Shown: piece by piece, positions 1 through 5,806 of the stretch
Numbering within the stretch: position 1 is the first letter of the stretch
Layout of the letters: the number at the start of each line of letters is the position of its first letter
Assembly (NCBI GenBank): GCA_903891095.1
Contig: CAITDI010000001.1
Location: 1-32,432, forward strand
DNA from: an uncultured bacterium
GTDB lineage: Bacteria > Planctomycetota > Phycisphaerae > Phycisphaerales > SM1A02
Direction of reading: 5' to 3'
DNA length: 32,432 bases
Made by a program: the position numbers and the translations under genes
The notes under the pieces: model-generated
Told to the model about the DNA's origin: nothing
What the model saw: only the letters and a program-made list of their open reading frames with translations
The model's database searches: none

Positions 1-432
1 CCGCGAAGGCCAGCGAGGTCTGCTGCCGATGCGCGGGTACCGATCATTCACATTTCTCGGGCCGCGGTAGAGGCGCTTCATCGAGAGTCGCTCGCGGAGC
101 ATGGCGGGCTTGACGGACTTCGCGATGAGGGGCTTCTCGAGTCCGCACTGGGTCGATGCGTGAACAAGGCGGCCTATGAACCCGAGTCCTCGCTTGCGGC
201 GCTAGCGGCTTCTCTCGCATTTGGGCTCGCGAAGAACCACGCATTCAACGACGGCAACAAGCGCATCGCGCTCATTGCGGCTTTCACGTTCCTCGAACTG
301 AATCGTGTGCGCGTCACCGCCACCGAGGCTGAAGCGTACGCCGCGATCTATGCGCTCGCTGCGGGTGAGCTCTCCGAGTCCGCGCTGGCGGAGTGGTTCG
401 AGCAACACTCGAAGGCACGCCGTGCGCGCTAG
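1..432 (+). CDS. doc: Doc/Fic-family death-on-curing toxin (5' truncated by window edge)
   Basis: The frame is open from base 1 to the TAG at 430-432. No ATG lies in frame in the first part, so the true start is probably upstream of the window. The Doc signature HAFNDGNKR is encoded at about 238-264, matching the HxFx(D/N)xNKR nucleotide-binding loop of the Fic/Doc fold. The segment before it (EHGGLDGLRDEGLLESAL, then NKAAYEP) is the usual Doc N-terminal region. Known Doc proteins are toxins that phosphorylate EF-Tu and are held in check by a Phd-type antitoxin encoded just upstream; any such antitoxin gene would lie outside the window. The next gene starts 11 bases before this stop codon, so the two are probably co-transcribed. 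All motif residues are present, so the toxin should be active. Family assignment is confident; the true start is not visible. Confidence 0.88.
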   Translation, partial: PRRPARSAADARVPIIHISRAAVEALHRESLAEHGGLDGLRDEGLLESALGRCVNKAAYEPESSLAALAASLAFGLAKNHAFNDGNKRIALIAAFTFLELNRVRVTATEAEAYAAIYALAAGELSESALAEWFEQHSKARRAR

Positions 433-838
433 GGTTGCCGTCGGAAGGTCCCACCCCCTCTCCACCCTCGCAAACGTCGGCAAGGCCACGCTCGCCGACT
501 TCGCAGTGCTCGGCATCCGCACGCGCGCGCAGCTTGCGCGGCGCGATGCGTACCGGCTGTACGAGAAGCTCTGCGCCGTCACCGCGCAGCGGCACGATCC
601 ATGCGTGATCGATGTCTTTCTCGCGACGATCTCCGAGTGCCGCGGGAATCGGCCGCGCGACTGGTGGCTGTTCACGCCCGAGCGCAAGAAGGCGCTTGCG
701 GCCGATCCATCGCGCGCGCCGACGGCGACGCGGATCGCTACTCGAACCGCAGATGCTTCACGCTCTCGCCCGAATCGCGCAAGTCGCGCAGCGCGTCCAG
801 GCCGATCGCAAGGTGCTGCGCGACGAAGTTCGCGGTGA
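422..838 (+). CDS. Helix-hairpin-helix protein, Cdd1/mitomycin-resistance-like
   Basis: The GTG at 422 overlaps the end of the toxin gene by 11 bases and has an AAGG 6 bases upstream. Residues of about 14-40 (LSTLANVGKATLADFAVLGI and following) form a helix-hairpin-helix. The segment DAYRLYEKLCAVTAQRHDPC followed by DWWLFTPERKKAL matches the small Cdd1-like family seen beside many bacterial genes, whose biochemical role is not settled; DNA binding is likely from the fold. Family proteins normally end soon after the WW-x-ERK segment, at about codon 90. Here the frame runs on for about 45 Arg/Ala/Ser-rich codons to a TGA at 838, about 100 bases into the convergent AMP nucleosidase gene. That tail has the look of antisense reading through a high-GC gene, so the normal stop may have been lost. 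Core assignment likely; the 3' end as a functional extension is doubtful. Confidence 0.7.
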   Translation: MRARVAVGRSHPLSTLANVGKATLADFAVLGIRTRAQLARRDAYRLYEKLCAVTAQRHDPCVIDVFLATISECRGNRPRDWWLFTPERKKALAADPSRAPTATRIATRTADASRSRPNRASRAARPGRSQGAARRSSR

Positions 839-1508
839 CCGTGCGGTCGCTCTCCGCGCTCTTCACACCTTCGGGCGTCATCGGATTGTCGGAGACGAGC
901 AGCAGCGCGCCCTTGGAGATTCCGTTGGCAAAGCCGACGAGGAAGATCGTCGCGGTCTCCATGTCGATGCCGATCGCGCGGATGCGCAGCAGGTATTCGC
1001 GCACGCTTTCATCGTGCTCCCACACGCGGCGGTTGGTGGTGTAGACCGTGCCCGTGAAGTAGTCGCGGTTGTGGCGGATGATCGCCTCGCTCACCGCGCG
1101 CTGCAGGCGGAACGACGGCAGCGCGGGCACCTCGGCCGGCATGTACTCGTTGCTCGTGCCTTCGCCGCGGATCGCGGCGATCGGCAGCACGAAGTCGCCG
1201 ATCTTGGTCTTCTTGAGGCCGCCGCACTTGCCGAGGAAGAGCACGGCCTTGGGCGCGACCGCGGAGAGCAGGTCCATCGTGGTCGCGGCCATCGCGCTGC
1301 CCATGCCGAAGGAGAGGATCGTGATGTTCTCCGCGGTTGCCGAGAGCATCGGCTTGTCGCGGCCGACGACGGGCACGCCGAAGCGCTCGGCGAACATCTC
1401 GACGTAGTTCGAGAAGTTCACCAGCAGGATGTACTGCCCGAACTCGTCGAGGCGGCGCCCGGTGTAGCGGGGGAGCCAGTCGCGCACGATCTCGTCCTTG
1501 GTCTTCAT
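738..1508 (-). CDS. amn: AMP nucleosidase
   Basis: A 256-residue protein that hydrolyses AMP to adenine and ribose 5-phosphate in purine salvage, in the cytoplasm. It matches the short AMP nucleosidase form known from Bacteroidetes nearly end to end: MKTKDEIVRDWLPRYTG at the start, FGMGSAMAATTMDLLSA, then FLGKCGGLKKTKIGDF, then RGEGTSN. DMETAT (residues 182-187) is the purine/ribose-binding Met-Glu segment of the nucleoside phosphorylase fold, and the Asp of LLLVSDNPM (about 207) is the usual catalytic Asp. The start at 1508 is chosen because MKTKDEIV is the family's N-terminus; an upstream ATG at 1541 would put 11 extra codons inside the terminator of the neighbouring gene. It lacks the extra N-terminal domain of the E. 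coli Amn. Its 3' end overlaps the convergent helix-hairpin-helix frame. Confidence 0.95.
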   Translation of the reverse strand: MKTKDEIVRDWLPRYTGRRLDEFGQYILLVNFSNYVEMFAERFGVPVVGRDKPMLSATAENITILSFGMGSAMAATTMDLLSAVAPKAVLFLGKCGGLKKTKIGDFVLPIAAIRGEGTSNEYMPAEVPALPSFRLQRAVSEAIIRHNRDYFTGTVYTTNRRVWEHDESVREYLLRIRAIGIDMETATIFLVGFANGISKGALLLVSDNPMTPEGVKSAESDRTVTANFVAQHLAIGLDALRDLRDSGESVKHLRFE

Positions 1509-1529
1509 GCGCGCAGCGTAGCGATTGGC

Positions 1530-1565
1530 TGAAAAACACACGGACCCGCGCGAACGCGGGTCCGT
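1530..1565 (-). terminator. Rho-independent terminator after the PEP-CTERM-like gene
   Basis: Bases 1540-1550 and 1555-1565 form a perfect 11-bp G/C-rich stem. On the minus strand the loop is TTCG, and the 3' arm is followed by GTGTTTTTC, a usable U tract. It lies 25 bases after the stop codon of the gene ending at 1591 and directly before the AMP nucleosidase start, so it separates the two transcripts. Confidence 0.85.
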
Positions 1566-1590
1566 GGAACTGTCCCGTGAGTGGTTGGAA

Positions 1591-2487
1591 TCAGCGACGG
1601 CGACGACGCGCCGCCAATCCGCCGAGCGCGAGCAACGCCGCTCCGCACGGTGCGGGAACCGAGGTCACCTGGAAGGTGAGCGCCTCCGACGCGGCATAGA
1701 TGCCGTTCACGTCGTAGACACGCATCGTCACCTCATAGGTGCCAAGGCCGTTGATGAAGTACCCCCAGCCGTGGAAGTGATTTCCGTAGCCGAGGAAGAT
1801 GCTGCGGTCTGCGAGCGATCCGCCGCCGGACTGGCTCGCGTCGTACATCCCGAACACGTCGAGGCCCGCATTCTGCGTGAGCAGGCGGCGGTTCCCGTCG
1901 GGCTCGGTACCTGTTGACTCGACCATGCCGATCGCGAAGCTCGACGGCGATGAACCGTTGAGCGCCGTGACCGACATGATTTCCCACGCGAAGCTTCCGC
2001 CGGTCAGCGTGCCGGTGGCGACGAACGCATCGGCGCCGGTGAAGTTGGCCGTCTGGCGCGTGGTCAGTGGATTCGCCGTCATGCTCGAAGTCGCGCGCCA
2101 GCCTGCGACAGCCGATGCGCCGCCGCCCACGAGGAGCGAGTTCGTCGACGGTGCATCGGAGAAGAGGTTGAAGCTCGCGATGTCCCAGCTTGCGTTGGGG
2201 TTGTCGGCGTAGCGCTGCGTTCGAGTCTGCAGCTGGCCGCCTGCGGTTCCGTTCTGGAATCGCCACGCCCACTGCTCGCTTTCGGGAGCGCCCGAGGTGC
2301 CGTAGCCGGTCTGCAGCTGAAGCTGCTGGCCAGCCTGGCCGCTGATGGTGTTGAAGCCCACGTGCGTTCCGCGGAAGGCCGTGGCCTGCGCGGATGCGAT
2401 CGAAACAATGAACATAACCGAAGTGATCGCCACGCAGGTGGCGGTCTTGGTGGACAGAACTTGCATTACTTGCATTGTCGGAGTCAT
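1591..2487 (-). CDS. Secreted protein with PEP-CTERM-like tail, choice-of-anchor-M-like ectodomain
   Basis: A 298-residue exported protein. From the ATG at 2487 (AGAAAG upstream) the N-terminus has a signal peptide with hydrophobic core VAITSVMFIVSIASA and cleavage after AQA. The C-terminus is VPAP, a hydrophobic stretch GAALLALGGLA, then ARRRRR, which is the PEP-CTERM-type sorting tail in its planctomycete form; such tails are recognised by an exosortase and the protein ends up at the cell surface. The region YGNHFHGWGYF followed by GTYEVTMRVYDVNG resembles the H-x-H...W.F..G.Y.V pattern of choice-of-anchor-M-type surface domains. The next gene upstream (3341-2592) is a full-length paralogue with a different C-terminus. 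No catalytic motif is seen; metal binding through the HxHG segment is an inference. An ATG at 2475 is a weaker alternative start. Confidence 0.8.
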   Translation of the reverse strand: MTPTMQVMQVLSTKTATCVAITSVMFIVSIASAQATAFRGTHVGFNTISGQAGQQLQLQTGYGTSGAPESEQWAWRFQNGTAGGQLQTRTQRYADNPNASWDIASFNLFSDAPSTNSLLVGGGASAVAGWRATSSMTANPLTTRQTANFTGADAFVATGTLTGGSFAWEIMSVTALNGSSPSSFAIGMVESTGTEPDGNRRLLTQNAGLDVFGMYDASQSGGGSLADRSIFLGYGNHFHGWGYFINGLGTYEVTMRVYDVNGIYAASEALTFQVTSVPAPCGAALLALGGLAARRRRR

Positions 2488-2533
2488 CTTTCTGCCGCTG
2501 TCGGAGTCGCAAGCGGCGTGCGACACCGCGCTG

Positions 2534-2563
2534 GCGGAGCGGCGTCCGAAGACGCCGCTCCGC
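2534..2563 (-). terminator. Stem-loop after the dockerin-tailed gene
   Basis: Bases 2534-2546 pair perfectly with 2551-2563 (13 bp). On the minus strand the loop is TTCG. It sits 29 bases beyond the stop of the gene ending at 2592. No T tract follows, so it may stop transcription only partly or protect the 3' end of the message. The stem design and TTCG loop match the hairpin at 1540-1565. Confidence 0.55.
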
Positions 2564-2591
2564 GCGCGGGGATCAATCGATGGATGTTGGA

Positions 2592-3341
2592 TCAGCCCCA
2601 GCTGCTGAGCAGCATGGCCATGTCAGCGCCGTCGGTCGTGCCGTCGCCGTTGATGTCGGCGCCGGGGGTACCCCACGCGCCGAGCAGGGCGCCGAGATCA
2701 GCCGCACCCACCGTGCCGTCCTGGTCGAGGTCGGCGAGGTTGAGGTGCGAGTCGATGATCATCGTGAACGGACGCGAGTCGGCGAACACGCCGTTCGCAT
2801 CCCACGCGACGAAGGTGACCTTGTAGAGGCCTTCCGCAGAGCACGCGCACAGCTGGCCGTGCGGGTGACCGCCGATGCCGACGTGGATGCTCTGCGCGAT
2901 GCGGCCGTCGCCGTTGTTCGCGCCCTCGATGGTGATGCCGCCGGTGTCGGGGTCGGTCGAAGCGATCGACATGACGCAGTCGGCGCCGTCGAGGGTCTGC
3001 ACGTTGGTGATCTGGTAGTAGAAGTCGCCGCCGTTGAGCAGGCCCGTCTGGGCGTAGTAGTCGCTCGTGAACGAGAAACCCGTGCCCGTGTGCTGGCCCG
3101 CGAGGACGCCAGCGCTGAAGGTGGCTGGGAGGTTGAGGTTGAACGCAGCGCCGCCGTCGAGAAGGTTGCCCTTCTTGCCGATCGACATGTCGGCCTCATC
3201 GGGGTAGTAGCCGACGACGACCTGGATCTGCTCGCCCGGCGTGCCGGTCGGAGTCTTGACGGTGACGTGGTGGTGATGCGCAAGCGCCGCGGAGGTGAGC
3301 GTGAGGGCGGCGAGAGAGACGATCGTGTTGAGATTCTTCAT
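2592..3341 (-). CDS. Secreted His-rich protein with dockerin/EF-hand-like C-terminal module
   Basis: A 249-residue exported protein. The signal peptide is MKNLNTIVSLAALTLTSAALA, after which the mature chain would begin with HHHHVTVKTPTG. The last ~45 residues hold two short calcium-binding loops, DLDQDGTVGAADLGALLGAWG and DINGDGTTDGADMAMLLSSWG, the duplicated dockerin-like pattern common at the C-termini of Phycisphaerae secreted proteins. The ectodomain aligns with the protein encoded at 1591-2487: TGTPGEQIQVVVGYY against SGQAGQQLQLQTGY, and IGGHPHGQ followed by GLYKVTFVAWDANGVFADS against GNHFHGW followed by GTYEVTMRVYDVNGIYAAS. The two are therefore tandem paralogues with different tails. 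The CAC motif in HGQLCACSAEG adds possible metal ligands. Function unknown; a metal-handling or surface role is inferred from His/Cys content and the family pattern. Confidence 0.8.
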   Translation of the reverse strand: MKNLNTIVSLAALTLTSAALAHHHHVTVKTPTGTPGEQIQVVVGYYPDEADMSIGKKGNLLDGGAAFNLNLPATFSAGVLAGQHTGTGFSFTSDYYAQTGLLNGGDFYYQITNVQTLDGADCVMSIASTDPDTGGITIEGANNGDGRIAQSIHVGIGGHPHGQLCACSAEGLYKVTFVAWDANGVFADSRPFTMIIDSHLNLADLDQDGTVGAADLGALLGAWGTPGADINGDGTTDGADMAMLLSSWG

Positions 3342-3396
3342 GGTGTTCTGCTTTTCGAATTGGAATAAAGGTGCCGTTCAATGCGGCATGGGTCAC

Positions 3397-3421
3397 GCTG
3401 TGGACGCGGCGCGTCCGCAGC
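3397..3421. other. Stem-loop upstream of the dockerin-tailed gene
   Basis: Bases 3397-3407 pair with 3411-3421 (11 bp, one G-U pair, 3-base loop). A run of six A's follows on the plus strand, i.e. six T's precede it in the minus-strand transcript, which is the wrong side for a terminator. It could be a 5' leader hairpin of the gene starting at 3341 or a processing site. No convincing promoter was found around it. Confidence 0.3.
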
Positions 3422-3479
3422 GAAAAAATCGATGGAAACGAGATTGGAAAGGGAAACGACGCAGCAGCTGATGCAGTGA

Positions 3480-4238
3480 TCAGCAGGCGTGCGACGGCCG
3501 CGGAGGCGGTGCGTCGGCGTCAAGCGTGCGTGACGGCCCTCGGAGGGCGTCGGGAATGCATGCGCGTTGCGCGGCGGGTCCAGAGGTGAGGTACGACGGC
3601 GCGCCCGCGAGTTGCGAGGGCGGCAGCGGCGTCGCAAACAGCGGCGTCTTGCCCTTGCAGGTACCGGGCGACATCAGCGGAAGCGCGCGGGGCGGCTTGT
3701 TCGACGCGCTCGCGACCTTCGAACAGCATTCGCCGCTCTTGCCTGACGCGCAGCAGTCGCCAGCTTCGCTGGCGGCTTCATGCACGGGCTCGGCATCGCG
3801 CGTTGCGCAGCACGACATCGTGGCGCGTTCGGCGCGCGTGCCTTCGGCGCGTTCGAGCGCGACGCCGAACGTCAGGCCGGCGACGATGCGCTCGACGCAT
3901 GCATCGCAGGTCGCGCTGCCGGGGCGAATGTCGTTGGCCGCGGCCATCCAGCGCGCGCGGGCGATGCTGGGCGCTCCTGGCGGGAGCACGCCGTGTTCAA
4001 GCGCCCAAACCAGACGCTGGTGCGGCGTGTTGCAGCAGCAACTGTTCCAGCATTCGCGTGCGCTGCCGCAGCCGCACATGCTGTGTTCGCAGGGATATCG
4101 CTCGTTGGAGCCGAGGCCGAGCCAGGTCGCGATCTTGGTGGGCGTTGGCAGTACGCCGATCGACGCCACAGCAAACGAGAGCATCAGCACCATGCTCACG
4201 AATCGATTGGTACGGAGATGCGGACGACGACGATCCAC
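3480..4238 (-). CDS. Cys-rich membrane-anchored or secreted protein of unknown function
   Basis: About 252 residues from a GTG at 4238; an ATG at 4193 is the alternative start. The basic N-terminus (DRRRPHLRTNR) and hydrophobic segment MVLMLSFAVASIGVLP look like a signal peptide or signal anchor. Cysteine is extremely frequent: CEHSMCGCGSARECWNSCCC, then CDACV, then MSCC, DCCASGKSGECCS and a late TCKGK. The first cluster, followed by NTPHQRLVWALEHGV, resembles a motif I associate with uncharacterised planctomycete proteins, but I cannot name a domain. The many CC and CxC pairs suggest metal binding or a disulphide-rich fold. It is the upstream member, on the same strand, of the set containing the two His-rich surface paralogues, so a shared metal-related job is possible. 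The coding frame is supported by the signal segment and the Cys clusters; the function is open. Confidence 0.6.
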   Translation of the reverse strand: MDRRRPHLRTNRFVSMVLMLSFAVASIGVLPTPTKIATWLGLGSNERYPCEHSMCGCGSARECWNSCCCNTPHQRLVWALEHGVLPPGAPSIARARWMAAANDIRPGSATCDACVERIVAGLTFGVALERAEGTRAERATMSCCATRDAEPVHEAASEAGDCCASGKSGECCSKVASASNKPPRALPLMSPGTCKGKTPLFATPLPPSQLAGAPSYLTSGPAAQRACIPDALRGPSRTLDADAPPPRPSHAC

Positions 4239-4348
4239 CGTGGGCGAAACATAGCGCGGGTTCGCGCGAAGGCAAGTGCGCGGTCGGCTGCCATGTATTG
4301 AATAGACAAGTCTTTGCGATCGCGGTCTCCGAAGCCGACGGTAGCGCG

Positions 4349-4426
4349 ATGCGGAGGATCTCCGCATGGTTGGCGGTGGGCATTTCGATACTCTTCGGGC
4401 TTGCGTACGGGTCGTGTCTGACCCGT
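4349..4426 (+). promoter_or_regulatory. Two stem-loops in the leader of the RutE-like gene
   Basis: Bases 4349-4356 pair perfectly with 4360-4367 (8 bp, 3-base loop) and bases 4407-4413 pair with 4420-4426 (7 bp, 6-base loop). The second ends just before the AGGAG ribosome-binding site at 4433-4437. They could be operators or leader structures acting on translation. The same DNA also reads in frame with the downstream gene as a hydrophobic extension. Confidence 0.35.
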
Positions 4427-4444
4427 GACAACAGGAGTCCATCC

Positions 4445-5032
4445 ATGCCCAAGCTTCCGCAGCCCTCCCTCGATCAACTCTTCTTTCAGGCGCGCACCTA
4501 CGGCAGTTGGCTGCCGAAGCCCGTGTCGGATGACACGCTGCGCGAGCTGCACGACATGCTGCGCTGGGCTCCGACGAGCGCGAACAGCTGCCCGATGCGC
4601 GTGGTGTTCGTCAAGTCCGCCGCCGCGAAGGAGAAGCTCCTTGCGTGCGTCGCGCCCGGCAATGTCGAGAAGACGAGGGGCGCGCCGGTGACGGCGATCA
4701 TTGGCATGGACATGGAGTTCCACGAAAAGCTCCCGAAGCTCTTCCCGCACGCGGATGTGCGCGCTGGATACGTGGGCAATGCTGCGGCGATCGAGGCTGC
4801 TGCGGTGCAGAGTTCGACCTTGCAGGGCGCGTATCTGATCCTCGCGGCGCGCGCGCTCGGGCTCGACTGCGGGCCGATGGGCGGCTTCGACAAGGACAAG
4901 GTCAACGCAGCGTTCTTCGCTGGCACGACGCATCGCGTGAACTTCCTGTGCAACCTCGGGTATGGCGATCCGTCGAAGCTCCATCCGCGGCTGCCGCGGT
5001 TTGAGTTTGACGAGGCGTGCGTGGTCGTCTGA
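4445..5032 (+). CDS. rutE: RutE-like malonic semialdehyde reductase, nitroreductase fold
   Basis: A 195-residue FMN-dependent reductase. It follows E. coli RutE closely: FFQARTYGSW, PVSDDTLRELHDML, RWAPTSANSCPMRVVFV, GNVEKTRGAPVTAI, FHEKLPKLFPHADVR, AYLILAARALGLDCGPMGGFD, FFAGTTHRVNFLCNLGYGDPSKL and RLPRFEFDEAC. RutE reduces malonic semialdehyde to 3-hydroxypropionate in the Rut pyrimidine-degradation pathway. No other rut gene is near, so here it may act as a stand-alone aldehyde or nitro reductase. The ATG at 4445 has AGGAG 7 bases upstream and starts where the family starts. An in-frame ATG at 4349 would add 32 residues that look like a hydrophobic leader; family length argues against it. 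A 12-bp hairpin follows the gene. Confidence 0.9.
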   Translation: MPKLPQPSLDQLFFQARTYGSWLPKPVSDDTLRELHDMLRWAPTSANSCPMRVVFVKSAAAKEKLLACVAPGNVEKTRGAPVTAIIGMDMEFHEKLPKLFPHADVRAGYVGNAAAIEAAAVQSSTLQGAYLILAARALGLDCGPMGGFDKDKVNAAFFAGTTHRVNFLCNLGYGDPSKLHPRLPRFEFDEACVVV

Positions 5033-5075
5033 TGGTCGTGTGATCGCGCCCGTTTGCGGAGCGACGACAGAAACA

Positions 5076-5103
5076 ACAACGCCGCGCGGTTGCGCGGCGT
5101 TGT
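5076..5103. terminator. Stem-loop between convergent genes
   Basis: Bases 5076-5087 pair perfectly with 5092-5103 (12 bp) around a GGTT loop. It starts 43 bases after the RutE-like stop codon, between convergent genes. There is no long T tract on either side, so it is a probable but not textbook terminator and may serve both directions. Confidence 0.55.
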
Positions 5104-5137
5104 CGTAGGTGTTCAGGCAGGACTGGTGCAGCTCAGG

Positions 5138-5188
5138 CCCTGATGTGCTTCAAGCCCTGATGTGCTTCAAGCCCTGATGTGCTTCAAG
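5138..5188. repeat. Three perfect tandem copies of a 17-bp unit
   Basis: The unit ccctgatgtgcttcaag occurs at 5138-5154, 5155-5171 and 5172-5188 without a mismatch. The last copy contains the stop codon and final codon of the EF-hand gene (stop at 5184-5186), so the repeat looks like a duplication of that gene's 3' end. The perfect identity points to a recent slippage event. Confidence 0.95.
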
Positions 5189-5561
5189 CCTTCGGGGCCG
5201 GCGGCGGGGGCGGCGGGGTCGGCGAACCGGGCTTCGGGCCGTCGCCACCGGGGCGCGGGCCGTCGCCACCCGGACGCGGGCCGGGCTGGCCGAACTCGTC
5301 CTTCGAGATCTGGCCGTCGTTGTTCTTGTCGCGCTTCTTCAGGCGCTCCCACTGCTCCTTGGTGACTTCGTCCTCGGTGATGAAGCCGTCCTTGTTCTTG
5401 TCCATGTCCTCGAACTTGGGACGCTGGCGCTTCGGGGCGTCGCCACCCGGCTTCGGGCCGTCGCCACCGGGGGCCGGCGGAGCGCTCTGGGCGAGCACGG
5501 GAGTTGCGAGCGCGAGGGCGAGCAGGGTGCTCGACAGGAGATTGGTACGGGTCAACTTCAT
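5184..5561 (-). CDS. Secreted EF-hand protein with Pro/Gly-rich repeats
   Basis: A 125-residue exported calcium-binding protein. The start at 5561 has AAGGAAG upstream and gives a clean signal peptide (MKLTRTNLLSSTLLALALATPVLA). Two EF-hand loops follow: DKNKDGFITEDE and DKNNDGQISKDE, both with the expected acidic ligands and central Gly, about 23 residues apart. They are flanked by repeats of the type PGGDGPKPGGD and a C-terminal PPPPPP stretch, which look like flexible linkers. Planctomycetes carry many small secreted EF-hand proteins of this kind; no enzymatic role is visible. An in-frame ATG at 5666 would add 35 residues without family support and would bury the signal peptide. The stop codon lies inside a 17-bp tandem repeat. 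Confidence 0.85.
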   Translation of the reverse strand: MKLTRTNLLSSTLLALALATPVLAQSAPPAPGGDGPKPGGDAPKRQRPKFEDMDKNKDGFITEDEVTKEQWERLKKRDKNNDGQISKDEFGQPGPRPGGDGPRPGGDGPKPGSPTPPPPPPAPKA

Positions 5562-5710
5562 TTCGGGAGCTTCCTTTCGGTTGCTGCGGATTGGACGTCC
5601 CGCGGTTGGCGGGACACGGACTGGCAGAAGTGCTGACATTTTGCCGCGGAGGATCCGAGGCGCCATTCAACGCCTGCACGATCGGACGGATTGCGGCATT
5701 CGGCGCACAA

Positions 5711-5755
5711 TCTTGAGGGACCGCATCTTGAAGGACCGCATCTTGAAGGACCTTG
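5711..5755. repeat. Three near-perfect tandem copies of a 15-bp unit
   Basis: The unit tcttgaaggaccgca occurs at 5711-5725 (one change), 5726-5740 (perfect) and 5741-5755 (last three bases differ). It lies in the 245-base gap between the divergent EF-hand and methyltransferase genes, about 50 bases before the methyltransferase start. The unit is unrelated to the 17-bp repeat at 5138. Nothing shows whether a regulator binds it. Confidence 0.9.
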
Positions 5756-5806
5756 GGGGCGGTGGGCTCTCATTCCGCGCCGCCTGCATGCCGATAGAGG
5801 GGGACT

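Noticed and set aside
3397-3421. Hairpin with adjacent A/T run as terminator of the Cys-rich gene
   Set aside because: On the minus strand the T run comes before the stem, not after it, so it does not have terminator geometry.
3803-4444. 214-codon upstream extension of the RutE-like frame
   Set aside because: It overlaps the Cys-rich gene in antisense and matches nothing; only the ATG at 4445 has a ribosome-binding site and family start.
4445-5032. Part of a complete Rut pyrimidine-degradation operon
   Set aside because: No rutA-D, F or G gene is near; only the RutE-like reductase is present.
5711-5755. 15-bp repeats as a regulator-binding iteron array or origin
   Set aside because: No dnaA, dnaN or replication gene and no DnaA box is near; the pattern fits slippage like that at the other repeat sites.
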